Positions 8,914-17,014 of a stretch of 40,403 nucleotides of DNA are shown one piece after another (within the stretch, counting starts at the first letter, position 1; the number at the start of each line of letters is the position of its first letter). The stretch comes from Gammaproteobacteria bacterium (GTDB lineage Bacteria; Pseudomonadota; Gammaproteobacteria; Enterobacterales; Kangiellaceae). The DNA lies in contig JABXHY010000078.1 in the NCBI GenBank assembly GCA_013373375.1, positions 1 to 40,403 of the forward strand, written 5' to 3'. Both the position numbers and the translations under genes were made by a program. The notes beneath the pieces are model-generated. The model was not told the DNA's origin. It searched no databases and saw only the letters and a program-made list of their open reading frames with translations.

Positions 8914-9768
8914 ATGAAATTAAAAGCTCTGTTTTGTTTTTCTTTATTCCTCGCTTGGCAATCGGCATACGCGTGCACCTGTCAGCCAAAACATACCACG
9001 TTAGAAGGAAAGTTTAATAATAGCCGTCATGTTACGTTAGTTCAGGTAATCGACGGACAGGTTACCGAGGGAGAAAACGAAAGAGAGTTTCAGTATCAAT
9101 TAAAACCGCTCGAGTCTTTTAAAGGCGATTGGAATCAAATGCTGCAAACAAAACCAGTAACTGGAATGGACAGTTGCAGTACATTACTGGTAGTTGGCGA
9201 AATATGGCTGGTGTTTCATGATGGATCGGAACTGATCAGTTTTGGTTCCTGTCGACCGCACGTTAGCCTGAATACTCTGGAGCGTTTTCAGCCTTTATGG
9301 CGCTGGAAACTCAACAACATGGACGATTTAGACGCCAAATTAAAAGCTGAAAACAAAAAGAAAGCGAAGCTTATTGATGACATTATGGCATTAAAAAAAG
9401 TTCAGTATTTAATCGCTGAGTATAATCGAGGCTTGATTTCGAAAATTATTAATTCAGTGGGTACCGTCGCTCAAAAAGATTTGGAATCCGATGTCTCTTA
9501 TAAAAGTTTACGAAAAATTACTGAGATGTACTTGAGTAAAATACCTGGCGACAGGTTGCTGGGCGAACATGTCGCCACACGATATCTTAAACAGCGTTAC
9601 ACCTCCGATGACTTAGCTCAACTGCTTGAACTGGCGAATACGCCAATAGGTGAAAAGATTTTATTGGATCTTGCCGTCATTGTTGCTGAAAATGACCAAT
9701 CGCTCGATCCACACTTGTTGTACGCTAATGTTTTTCGGCCCAAACTAGCGGATACCGAACAGCCGTGA
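8914..9768 (+). CDS. Secreted CxC-start TIMP/NTR-like protein with helical C-terminal extension
   Basis: 284 aa. The signal peptide (MKLKALFCFSLFLAWQSAYA) is followed directly by CTCQPKHTT, the Cys-x-Cys start of the same TIMP/NTR-like family as 8089-8631. Further family-type features are DSCSTLLVVGEIWLVF and FGSCRPH within the first 130 residues. From about residue 140 a charged helical extension follows (DDLDAKLKAENKKKAKL and on), absent from the other paralogue. The start is supported by AAGG upstream. A terminator follows at 9799. The role is unknown; possibly a periplasmic or surface protease inhibitor. Confidence 0.78.
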   Translation: MKLKALFCFSLFLAWQSAYACTCQPKHTTLEGKFNNSRHVTLVQVIDGQVTEGENEREFQYQLKPLESFKGDWNQMLQTKPVTGMDSCSTLLVVGEIWLVFHDGSELISFGSCRPHVSLNTLERFQPLWRWKLNNMDDLDAKLKAENKKKAKLIDDIMALKKVQYLIAEYNRGLISKIINSVGTVAQKDLESDVSYKSLRKITEMYLSKIPGDRLLGEHVATRYLKQRYTSDDLAQLLELANTPIGEKILLDLAVIVAENDQSLDPHLLYANVFRPKLADTEQP

Positions 9769-9798
9769 GCAACTTTACACACTCATACAAATAAAAAG

Positions 9799-9823
9799 AA
9801 AAGCCAGCATTTGCTGGCTTTTT
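9799..9823. terminator. Bidirectional rho-independent terminator
   Basis: A perfect 9-bp stem AAGCCAGCA/TGCTGGCTT (9801-9809 with 9812-9820) with A-run before and T-run after can end transcription from the 8914 gene and also on the minus strand. It is nearly the same hairpin as at 17795-17818, which sits at the same place relative to the intact 17900 gene. Confidence 0.85.
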
Positions 9824-9850
9824 CTGTTGCAGGTATTTCTAATTCTTAAA

Positions 9851-10024
9851 TTAATAAATCGTCGCTATGGGGAGATCAAAAGCAAACGCGATGAAAGCGG
9901 CGTCTTCTTTGAGCCCATTTTCAATTATAATATCTTTTTGATAACTCTCTAATATTGAAAACGGACGACTTGAGGTCGACCAACTGATAAAAACACCAGG
10001 CACTTTAATGCTCAAACCAACTCA
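9851..10024 (-). pseudogene. Relic 2: 3' end of a gene homologous to 17900-19444
   Basis: The minus strand encodes a tail of about 56 residues containing VFISWSTSSRPFS, YQKDIIIENGLKEDAAFI and FDLPIATIY. It matches the intact C-terminus (VFISWSFASKPLS, YQEDIRIENGLTEDAYFI, FDLPIATIY) without gaps. A stop interrupts it at 10022-10024. It keeps the downstream terminator hairpin of the family (9799-9823). It sits directly beyond the 3' end of the ABC exporter gene. Confidence 0.9.
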
Positions 10025-10050
10025 TGAAACTGGTCGTGAAAAAATCTCGT

Positions 10051-12210
10051 CTAACATGCTATGGCCTCGGGGACAGGCACTGATTTTCTAGCCTTTCGCA
10101 ACTCAATAATTTTACCCTGCGTTACTCTAAAAATTCGATCTGCGCTTAATATGGTTTCTTTTCTATGAGCAATAATAACTCGGGTCATATTAAGGTTTTT
10201 AACACACGTGTTGACTTTGTTTTCTAGCTTAATATCCAAGTGCGATGTGGCTTCGTCCAGAAATAATATTTTGGGTTTTTTATAAAGTGCTCGTGCTAAT
10301 ATAATTCTTTGTTTCTGCCCGCCAGATAATGTGCTGCCCATATCACCTATTAATGTGTTGTAGTTCATTGGCATCGCCATAATATCGTCGTGCACTGACG
10401 CCATTCTAGCGCATCGTTCGATTTCTTTTTGATCATACTCTGGCGCGAAAAAGCAAATATTATCGGCAATTGATCCTGACAAGAGTTGATCGTTCTGCAT
10501 TACTGCGGCAATTTGACCTCGATAATTTTGAGAGCCCAATTTATTGATGTTGATGCCGTCAATCATCACTTGTCCATTGTCGGCCTCGATAAGTCCTAGC
10601 ATTATTTTCATCAATGTACTTTTTCCGCAACCTGATGCACCCACGATGGCTACCGATTCGCCAGCATTGATTCGAATTGACGCATTGTTAAACAGCAATG
10701 GTTCATCCGCAGCGTATCGAAAGCTAATATTGTCCAGTCTCAGAGAACCTTTTAAGTTCCCAGTATGAATAAAAGGATTGCTTTCTTGGTCAAAATCTTT
10801 TTCGGTCGGGGTTAACGCAATATCCCCAATGCGCGTCAAGTGTAAACTTAACATTCGAAATTGAATGAACTTGTCGATTAGCGAAATAGCTTTCATTGTG
10901 AACTGTTGCTTATAGGCAATAAAAGCGAACAACATACCAACAGTCATAATTCCTGCGATAATATTGGTAGCTGCCAGGTAAATCACAATGATATTTTCAA
11001 TGCCAAATAATAGTTTATTAGCGGATGTAAAACCAATATTAAGTTTCTCAAGTTTAATGCCGGTATTCATTGTGTCGGCGTATAAATTTTGCCATACAGT
11101 TTGCCGTTCAACTTCTTTTCGATATAGCTTAATGGTTTGACTCGCACGTACCGTTTCCATAAAGTTGGAATCTTCTTTTGCATTGGCGACAATGTTTTCT
11201 TCATTAAAGTTTTTAAACGGCTTAAAAAGAATCATCCTTATTAGACAGTAGATTAACGCGGTTGCAACAACTAGCCAGGCGAGTGTAGGGCTGTAAATAT
11301 ACATCATGACCAATGTACCAATAATCATAACGCCATCGACAAGAGCCTCGATTGTACCAGTGGTTAAAAGCTCTTTTACACTGTCAAGCGATCCAAAACG
11401 GGACACTATGTCACCAATGTGCCGTTTTTCAAACCAGCCTTGTGGTAGTCTTAGCAAATGTCGAAATAAGTTGTTGGCAATTTGAAAGTTCATCTGTGTA
11501 CCCATAATAAGGATCACTAACGAACGCAACGCGGTAACGCAAACCTGGAAAAGCATAATGAGCAAAAATCCAATCGCAAGAATGAGCATTAGGTCTACGT
11601 CTTGGCTAACCACTACGTCGTCTATGGCAAGTTGCACATAAAAAGGGGTTACAATAATGAACACTTGCATTAGCAATGATAATACAAGCACCTGCAGCAA
11701 ACTGCGCTTCAATCCGGTTATTTTATTCCAAAGCTCTGATAGTTTAAGTTTATTCACTTCATCTTTTTTGATGAATTTCTTTGTTGCCGTTAGTTCGAGT
11801 GCGATTCCCGTGAAGTGCTTAGAAAATTCTTGCACACTAAAAACCCTTTCGCCAACCGCTGGGTCAATAATCGTGACTTTGTTGCGAGATACTTTTTTTA
11901 ACACAACAAAGTGATTCATATCCCAATGAAGTACGCACGGAGTCTTGAGATCTTTCAGATGATCCAGGTCGACTTTTAAAGGCCGTGACGCCATATGCAG
12001 TTTGTCGGCGGTTGCGATCAAGCATTGCAAAGTTGCGCCTTTTAACGAAATAGGGTACTGGCGTCGTAAAGTATTAAGATCAATTTTGTGTCCATAGTAA
12101 TTGGCAATCATGGCAATGCAGGCAAGCCCGCACTCCGCTGCTTCAGTTTGCAAAATCGGTTTTACCGAATTAAAACCAGCAAATTCGAGTAAATGAACGG
12201 GATTATTCAT
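10051..12210 (-). CDS. Peptidase-containing ABC exporter (C39 bacteriocin/microcin type)
   Basis: 719 aa, full length for a PCAT/lactococcin-type exporter. It cleaves double-glycine leaders and exports the peptide across the inner membrane. The N-terminal C39 protease has oxyanion Q21, catalytic C27 (TEAAECGLAC), H100 (DMNHFVVL) and D116 (IIDP), so it should be active. Six membrane helices lie between about 165 and 435. The ATPase has Walker A GASGCGKST (524-532), signature LSGGQ (628-632), Walker B ILFLDE (648-653) and H-loop H682. The start overlaps the stop of the HlyD gene by four bases, showing an operon. The likely cargo is the two GA-leader peptides at 16526-16946; an outer-membrane TolC partner is not encoded here. 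Confidence 0.95.
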   Translation of the reverse strand: MNNPVHLLEFAGFNSVKPILQTEAAECGLACIAMIANYYGHKIDLNTLRRQYPISLKGATLQCLIATADKLHMASRPLKVDLDHLKDLKTPCVLHWDMNHFVVLKKVSRNKVTIIDPAVGERVFSVQEFSKHFTGIALELTATKKFIKKDEVNKLKLSELWNKITGLKRSLLQVLVLSLLMQVFIIVTPFYVQLAIDDVVVSQDVDLMLILAIGFLLIMLFQVCVTALRSLVILIMGTQMNFQIANNLFRHLLRLPQGWFEKRHIGDIVSRFGSLDSVKELLTTGTIEALVDGVMIIGTLVMMYIYSPTLAWLVVATALIYCLIRMILFKPFKNFNEENIVANAKEDSNFMETVRASQTIKLYRKEVERQTVWQNLYADTMNTGIKLEKLNIGFTSANKLLFGIENIIVIYLAATNIIAGIMTVGMLFAFIAYKQQFTMKAISLIDKFIQFRMLSLHLTRIGDIALTPTEKDFDQESNPFIHTGNLKGSLRLDNISFRYAADEPLLFNNASIRINAGESVAIVGASGCGKSTLMKIMLGLIEADNGQVMIDGININKLGSQNYRGQIAAVMQNDQLLSGSIADNICFFAPEYDQKEIERCARMASVHDDIMAMPMNYNTLIGDMGSTLSGGQKQRIILARALYKKPKILFLDEATSHLDIKLENKVNTCVKNLNMTRVIIAHRKETILSADRIFRVTQGKIIELRKARKSVPVPEAIAC

Positions 12211-13457
12211 TGGGTAATTCCTTTTAAGCGGTACAGTGGTTCAAATAGCCACTGACTAAGTGAGCGTTCTTCTAGTACGATGTCGGCTTTTAGCAGCATT
12301 CCGGCTTGTAACGAAAATTCTTTTCCAAGTGCGTTAATAAATTGACTTTTTAAATCGACCGTAACTCGATACACCGGTTCATCCAATGGTATGGGAACCG
12401 GAAGTTCGGTGGGCGAAAGTATGACCTGGGTAATGTCGGCAATGCGACCTTCGTGCACGCCGTAGTGTTGGTATGGAAATGCATCGTAGCGCAACAACAC
12501 TTTTTGTCCTTTTGCAACAAATCCAATCGCTCGTGTTGGCAGGAACAGATCCGCTCTTAACACCGAGTCTTCGGGTAATATAGCGGCTAATGGTGTTCGT
12601 GTATCTAGCGTTTGACCTCGAAAAGCTTGTAATGCTGTCAACTGACCGTCTAATGGTGCTTTGATAGTGTATTCACGTCGACCAGAGACCTCGACCAATC
12701 GTTGATCGATTTCTGAAATAGTACGCGACAGATCCAATTTTCGGTTGAGCCATTCGTGCGGAATCTTTTTTATTTGCTCTGAAAGTTCGGCTAACTGATT
12801 TCTGAGTTGAATTTCTCGTTGTAAAGTACTCTCCAAGGTCACTTGTAATGCTAGCTTAGCTCGCTTCCCCTCGGTTAATTTTACATCCGATATATAACCT
12901 TTTTTGCGTAACGTTTGTAAGTTCTTGAGCTCGTCATTGGCCAGCTTCAGTTGGCTCTGCTGCAGCTCGATTCCTTTGGCTAATTGTTTGATTTCAGTAT
13001 TTAGCCGAATGATTTGATTGTTTAAATGAGACTCTTTCAATTGAGTCAGCTGTTCCTCATTGTTGAGTTTTAAGGTTAAGCTTTCCTTTTGCTGCTTTAG
13101 TTCATCAATCAGCAAGGCGTCACTATCGTTACCATCCTTATTACTTTTAAGGGTTTTAACCGAAAATAGCACATCGTCTTTTTTAACCAGTTTTCCTTCT
13201 GCGACATAGTCTTCGTAAAGTTCACCTTGGGTTGGTGCGTATAATTTCACTAATCCTTTGTCGGGTACAATATAGCCATTCACCGACACTCTGCGAGCAT
13301 AAGAGCCATATATTAGAAGAATGATCGCAATCAGAGTAATTAAGAAAATAGAAAAAGTGAGGACATAAAATGACAGCGGCTGAGACAATATAACCTCACC
13401 AAAGCTTTTTTCTTGATTGTGTTCTATTGCTTCTTTGCGAAACAAACCAGTGGTCAT
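12207..13457 (-). CDS. HlyD-family membrane fusion protein
   Basis: 416 aa periplasmic adaptor linking the ABC exporter to an outer-membrane channel. It has a short cytoplasmic N-terminus, one membrane helix (about 31-52), a lipoyl half-motif near VNGYIVPDKGLVKLYAPTQG, a long coiled coil (about 118-245), the returning lipoyl half (YTIKAPLDGQLTAL) and beta-barrel domains. AAGGAAAA lies just before the ATG. It is coupled to the exporter by a four-base overlap and follows the Cys-cluster gene after 64 bases. Confidence 0.93.
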   Translation of the reverse strand: MTTGLFRKEAIEHNQEKSFGEVILSQPLSFYVLTFSIFLITLIAIILLIYGSYARRVSVNGYIVPDKGLVKLYAPTQGELYEDYVAEGKLVKKDDVLFSVKTLKSNKDGNDSDALLIDELKQQKESLTLKLNNEEQLTQLKESHLNNQIIRLNTEIKQLAKGIELQQSQLKLANDELKNLQTLRKKGYISDVKLTEGKRAKLALQVTLESTLQREIQLRNQLAELSEQIKKIPHEWLNRKLDLSRTISEIDQRLVEVSGRREYTIKAPLDGQLTALQAFRGQTLDTRTPLAAILPEDSVLRADLFLPTRAIGFVAKGQKVLLRYDAFPYQHYGVHEGRIADITQVILSPTELPVPIPLDEPVYRVTVDLKSQFINALGKEFSLQAGMLLKADIVLEERSLSQWLFEPLYRLKGITQ

Positions 13458-13521
13458 TTCTATTTTCCTTTGTCTTTATGTCCTAAAGTGAAAAGAGCAG
13501 GTTAGCAGTCGCCCAATAAAA

Positions 13522-14589
13522 TTAACGGGCAGCAACCAATGTTTGATTGCGGTAAAGTGCAACTATTAGCTGCTGGCTTAACACCATTCCTTTCTCAATT
13601 TTAATCCGATTGCAGACGTCTTCGTTTGAGGATTTTCCGTCAAAAAACTGAATAACATCATGTAAAGTGTTACTGAATTCGTAGGTGCCTTGTTGGGTGT
13701 AAGCCTTGCATTTGTTGTCTGCTAACTGAATAAGCTGCATATCAGGGTTTGGCTGTAACACTTGAGGTACTTTTGGCATTGAAAGTAGCGTGAAGTTGTT
13801 AAGCATGGTATTAAATTTTTCATGGAGTTTGTCACTGCGCAGCCTGGTAAAGTCTTCTGCGGTTAATTGCCGAACTAACTCATAACACTTTATATAAAAC
13901 GCTTCTTCGTTACCCTCAAAGTCACCCCATAACGACTGATAAATATCCGTTGGATGAGGTTTGTTATCTAGGTCTAGGCCAGTCAACTGTTTCATCTGAG
14001 TGTCATTTTTGTACTGCTGGTTAATGAAGCTTTTATTCATGTTCAATTGATGAAGCGCATATTGCGAAAGAGTGGTTTCTACTGTGTTCAAATGTTCTTT
14101 AAATGACTTCCAAAAGTTACTACCGTCAATGCCAGCCTCATTGACACAAAAATAGCTAATGCAAGTGGCTTCATTATAGCGCCAACGGCTGCATTCTTGA
14201 GTTTCAGGGTTCAGGTAAGGGCATATCATCGACTCAGAACGGCCAAAAAAACTGTCCGTATGATCGTATAAAAATTTATATTTTCTCGGTGGCATTAAAC
14301 CGACAGGACTAACACCAAGGCGACTTTTTATGGAGTCGCGAATAACTTGTCGGGCAAAGTCAAGTTCTTGTCGTGAGTCTGTTAAGATTGCCCCAACCAA
14401 ATAATTGGGTGTGGTTGGATAATAGGTACAGCATTTACTTTTTGTCGAATAGCGCACTTCTTCGGTCGGTTTGGTTTTAATGCAGTCATGGCAATTGGCC
14501 ACTTTTTCTGACGGTGCGGGTGTCTCAAAAAAGTCCGGTAAAAAATTTTGATATAAGTCGGGAATTAGATTAAATAATGTGCGTTTCAT
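13522..14589 (-). CDS. Eight-cysteine YkgJ-like cluster protein of the peptide-export operon
   Basis: 355 aa, predicted soluble and cytoplasmic (no signal peptide or membrane helix). Cysteines are C33, C36, C53, C54, C123, C133, C143 and C148, arranged CxxC ... CC ... C ... C ... C....C. This resembles YkgJ-type metal or Fe-S cluster proteins. The segment CCTYYPTTPNYLVGAI looks like one I associate with large uncharacterised Cys-cluster proteins. The last 55 residues (IQFFDGKSSNEDVCNRI ...) have the spacing of a PqqD-like or other small winged-helix domain, which might bind a leader peptide; this is only a pattern impression. Its start overlaps the CPBP stop (ATGA). The role is unknown, but its place between precursors and exporter suggests maturation or self-protection. 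Confidence 0.8.
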   Translation of the reverse strand: MKRTLFNLIPDLYQNFLPDFFETPAPSEKVANCHDCIKTKPTEEVRYSTKSKCCTYYPTTPNYLVGAILTDSRQELDFARQVIRDSIKSRLGVSPVGLMPPRKYKFLYDHTDSFFGRSESMICPYLNPETQECSRWRYNEATCISYFCVNEAGIDGSNFWKSFKEHLNTVETTLSQYALHQLNMNKSFINQQYKNDTQMKQLTGLDLDNKPHPTDIYQSLWGDFEGNEEAFYIKCYELVRQLTAEDFTRLRSDKLHEKFNTMLNNFTLLSMPKVPQVLQPNPDMQLIQLADNKCKAYTQQGTYEFSNTLHDVIQFFDGKSSNEDVCNRIKIEKGMVLSQQLIVALYRNQTLVAAR

Positions 14590-15410
14590 GATTGTTCCGT
14601 TTTTATATTTTGCAAGCCAAATAACGATTGCTTATGGTTAAACGTTGTCAGTGCGTAAGCTGCGACGACTGTGGTGAGTATCGCGCATGCACTATTGATG
14701 AATGTAATTATTAAGTCGTGAGTGGTTTGTGTTGAAACGACCAGGGTTTCCAGTACAACACCAGGCGTAAGCAATACAAATAAATTAATAAATGCGTGCA
14801 AACCAATGCATAACCAAATATTTCGAAACTTAATGTAAACGTAAGAGAGGAAAATGCCTCCAACAAACGACATGAAAAATCCGTCGATGCCGTGGAAAAT
14901 GCCGAATATTAGAGCGCTAATAATAATGGCGACGTTCGCTCGATAACGTGTAACCATATAGCCGAGCAGTACCACTCGATAAACAACCTCTTCCACCAAT
15001 GGTGCGATGGTTACTTTGGTGATAAACAACACGTCAAGTTGCTCATTTAAATTTTTTGATGCCAATTGCTTTAATTCATCTATGGCAGGCTGGTTCGATT
15101 GATTCAATAAGTCGTTATAAGCAAAGTAGATAACCGCCGAGCCGTACTTGTACAAGGCGATCAATATCATTAATCCGATAACGGTATTCAGTCTAACCGG
15201 ATCGTTATTGCGAATTAGCAGGTTTTTTAGCGGAACAGTATTGGGGTAGCACAGTAAATTTACTAAGCCCAAAAACAGTACCAGAACACCCAAAAGTGAA
15301 ACGGGGTAGAGCAGGGGGGTATCGTAAACTTCAAACAACAATGACTGCGCCAATTTAGCAATAAGATAAGCAACCATTATTCGTGTGAGTGTTAGTTTTC
15401 CATCAAACAT
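14586..15410 (-). CDS. CPBP-family intramembrane metalloprotease
   Basis: 274 aa, about seven to eight membrane helices. It has the CPBP (Abi/CAAX-like) motifs in order: E140-E141-V-V-Y-R145, F169-x3-H173 and H205-x3-N209. These form the metal site of intramembrane glutamic/metallo proteases. In bacteriocin loci CPBP proteins serve as immunity proteins or trim peptides; here immunity is the leading guess. GGAGAG lies upstream of the ATG, and the stop overlaps the next gene by four bases. The exporter already has a C39 protease for leader removal, so this enzyme is probably not needed for that step. Confidence 0.9.
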   Translation of the reverse strand: MFDGKLTLTRIMVAYLIAKLAQSLLFEVYDTPLLYPVSLLGVLVLFLGLVNLLCYPNTVPLKNLLIRNNDPVRLNTVIGLMILIALYKYGSAVIYFAYNDLLNQSNQPAIDELKQLASKNLNEQLDVLFITKVTIAPLVEEVVYRVVLLGYMVTRYRANVAIIISALIFGIFHGIDGFFMSFVGGIFLSYVYIKFRNIWLCIGLHAFINLFVLLTPGVVLETLVVSTQTTHDLIITFINSACAILTTVVAAYALTTFNHKQSLFGLQNIKTEQS

Positions 15411-15427
15411 GTTGGTTTACTCTCCAA

Positions 15428-16438
15428 TCACTCGGTTGCAATATTAAGAATTAGGGAAAACAGCATTCTAATTTTTGCTGGTCCATACATTAGTGGAGCT
15501 AAGCTGGAATAGCTGTTCTTATTGAATATCAGACCAAAAGGCATGCCTTGAGCGTTGATATTTTTAAAAAGTGTTTTGTTCTCGTCGTGTATAACAATGG
15601 CGGATTTTGACGGCGGTATTGCTTTATTTGAAACGATGGCGACCGTCAATTTGTCTTGAAACGCATCGGCGAAATTCAGTAAATCGGGAACTAAGGCAGC
15701 GCAGTGTTTACAATCGGATGATACGTTGACCAATAACAATGGCTTATCACTTTTTATGACGTTTGCCATGGTCAAGGTTTCATCTTTTGCTTGCCCTAGG
15801 TAAGTTGTTTCTTCTAATGTCGTTAAAGTTTGTGCTGAATTATTCTGGCTCGACGGGTTAGTTTTTGAAGTGTTTGTCGATGCAGAATGCGTCGAGACTT
15901 GTGATCCTGCAGTTGACGCTTCAGTTAAATTCTGTGTTGATTTTGCTTCCGTACGAAGATTTATAAATCGAAAACTAAAGGCGATTGAAATAATAAACGC
16001 CAAAGATAAAACCGTTTTATTCAAAGGCACGCTAGAATTGTTTAATAGCGCAATGAGCATAAATATTGCGCAGAATAGGGTGATGCTCTTTAGTATATTC
16101 GATGAGTGATGTTCCTCGACACCGGCAAATTCAAAGCAGTCACAACGAGTTTTTAAGGCAAACTCTAAGTACAATCCGTACAGTGCTACGACTATCATTG
16201 TACCGACGACAATGACTTTAGTGGGTATCGTTTCCGTAGTAATTAAAAGTATGGCGCCGAGAATTTCAATAATGGCGTAAGGTAAACTTTTCGCGAACCT
16301 CATCAGCCACTTATTCAGCAGGTTTGAGTTAGAAGTATCAATACCTTCAGGTTGACGGATGATCTTATAAGCCCCCGACAGTAAAAAAGTGCAAAATAAA
16401 AACAGTGCGCTTAGGTTGTACAAAAACTCAGTCATCAT
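15428..16438 (-). CDS. MauE/DoxX-like membrane protein fused to thioredoxin-like domain
   Basis: 336 aa. The N-terminal half has about four to five membrane helices and the C99-x-C101-F motif typical of MauE-like quinone/thiol proteins. A Ser/Thr/Asn-rich linker (about 165-215) follows, then a thioredoxin-like domain with active site C243-K-H-C246 in LLLVNVSSDCKHCAALVP. The arrangement suggests electron transfer across the membrane to make or reshuffle disulfides in the periplasm, probably in the C-x5-C ends of the two peptides encoded just upstream. GGGGAG precedes the start; two ATGs (16438, 16435) are adjacent and the second is as good. Confidence 0.85.
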   Translation of the reverse strand: MMTEFLYNLSALFLFCTFLLSGAYKIIRQPEGIDTSNSNLLNKWLMRFAKSLPYAIIEILGAILLITTETIPTKVIVVGTMIVVALYGLYLEFALKTRCDCFEFAGVEEHHSSNILKSITLFCAIFMLIALLNNSSVPLNKTVLSLAFIISIAFSFRFINLRTEAKSTQNLTEASTAGSQVSTHSASTNTSKTNPSSQNNSAQTLTTLEETTYLGQAKDETLTMANVIKSDKPLLLVNVSSDCKHCAALVPDLLNFADAFQDKLTVAIVSNKAIPPSKSAIVIHDENKTLFKNINAQGMPFGLIFNKNSYSSLAPLMYGPAKIRMLFSLILNIATE

Positions 16439-16525
16439 GTCTCTCCCCTGAAAATTTTTTCCTTGTTTGAAAAGCCAGAAAGTCAGGCGATCGTTGGTGA
16501 GTTGCCCGAGCTTCTGTGCAGCGTT

Positions 16526-16702
16526 TTAGCAATTACCCGTTGCCGCACACGCAGCATCGACAATCGCCCCAACGATTTCCTCGTGAAGCTCTCTTATATC
16601 TTTTTCACTAGGCATTTCCCAAATGCTGCCAGCGCCGCTAACGGATGAGATTTCTTCTAAAGCAAGATCTCTAAAGCCGTTTTGATTTAGTTCGTTATTC
16701 AT
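16526..16702 (-). CDS. Precursor peptide B with double-glycine-type (GA) leader
   Basis: 58 aa. Leader MNNELNQNGFRDLALEEISS then VSGA fits the C39-protease consensus: L at -12, E at -8, I at -7, V at -4, G at -2, A at -1. Predicted core of 34 residues starts GSIWEMPSEK and ends EEIVGAIVDAACAATGNC, with a C-x5-C terminus and net charge about -5. AAGGAATA lies upstream of the ATG at 16702; a TTG two codons earlier is ignored. It is a close paralogue of peptide A and the first gene after it. It is probably a bacteriocin or signalling peptide exported by the 10051-13457 machinery. Confidence 0.85.
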   Translation of the reverse strand: MNNELNQNGFRDLALEEISSVSGAGSIWEMPSEKDIRELHEEIVGAIVDAACAATGNC

Positions 16703-16730
16703 AACCAATATTCCTTATTCAATAAAAAGC

Positions 16731-16765
16731 AGAAATCAGGCGGTGGTATGCCCGCCTGAGTTTCT
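16731..16765 (-). terminator. Hairpin between the two precursor genes (attenuator/processing site)
   Basis: TCAGGCGG (16736-16743) pairs perfectly with CCGCCTGA (16752-16759). Flanking AGAAA/TTTCT adds five more pairs across one bulged base. On the minus strand a T-rich stretch follows. It could let more transcript cover peptide A than the rest, or stabilise the 3' end of the first message. A decayed version of the same arrangement follows peptide B near 16468-16508. Confidence 0.7.
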
Positions 16766-16775
16766 GAGTTGGGTC

Positions 16776-16946
16776 TTAGCAGTCGCCAGTTGCGTTACAT
16801 GCAGCGTCAACAACAGCTTCAACGATCTCGCCGTGGATTTTCTTGATATCAACCCATGCGTCCCAGATTACGCCAGCGCCGCTTACAGATGAGATTTCTT
16901 CTACAGAAAGTTCTTGAAGGCCGTTTTGATTTAGTTCGTTATTCAT
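16776..16946 (-). CDS. Precursor peptide A with double-glycine-type (GA) leader
   Basis: 56 aa, a short gene easily missed by length cut-offs. The leader MNNELNQNGLQELSVEEISS followed by VSGA matches the LSxxELxxIxGG consensus. The predicted core (32 residues) starts GVIWDAWVDIKKIHGE and ends EAVVDAACNATGDC: two Trp, net charge about -4, C-x5-C terminus. It is first in the operon, with AAAAGGAATA before the ATG and a good promoter 70-100 bases upstream. It shares most leader residues and the C-terminal third with peptide B; the N-terminal core differs. Acidic cores are unusual for pore-forming class II bacteriocins. Confidence 0.85.
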   Translation of the reverse strand: MNNELNQNGLQELSVEEISSVSGAGVIWDAWVDIKKIHGEIVEAVVDAACNATGDC

Positions 16947-16991
16947 AACAAATATTCCTTTTAAAAAAGTTTAAAATTTAAGTTTAAGTTT

Positions 16992-17007
16992 GCTTTCGTC
17001 TGAAAGC
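16992..17007 (-). promoter_or_regulatory. 5'-terminal stem-loop of the precursor mRNA
   Basis: On the minus strand GCTTTC-AGAC-GAAAGC begins about eight bases after the -10 box, so the transcript is predicted to start with a 6-bp hairpin. Such 5' hairpins are known to protect messages from decay (ompA type); the same role here is inferred. The rest of the leader to the ATG is about 45 bases and AT-rich. Confidence 0.5.
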
Positions 17008-17014
17008 GGAGTGA

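Noticed and set aside
10051-13457. Type I toxin (RTX/hemolysin) exporter
   Set aside because: The ABC protein has an intact C39 cysteine protease (C27, H100, D116), which fits double-glycine leader peptides instead; no RTX protein is present.
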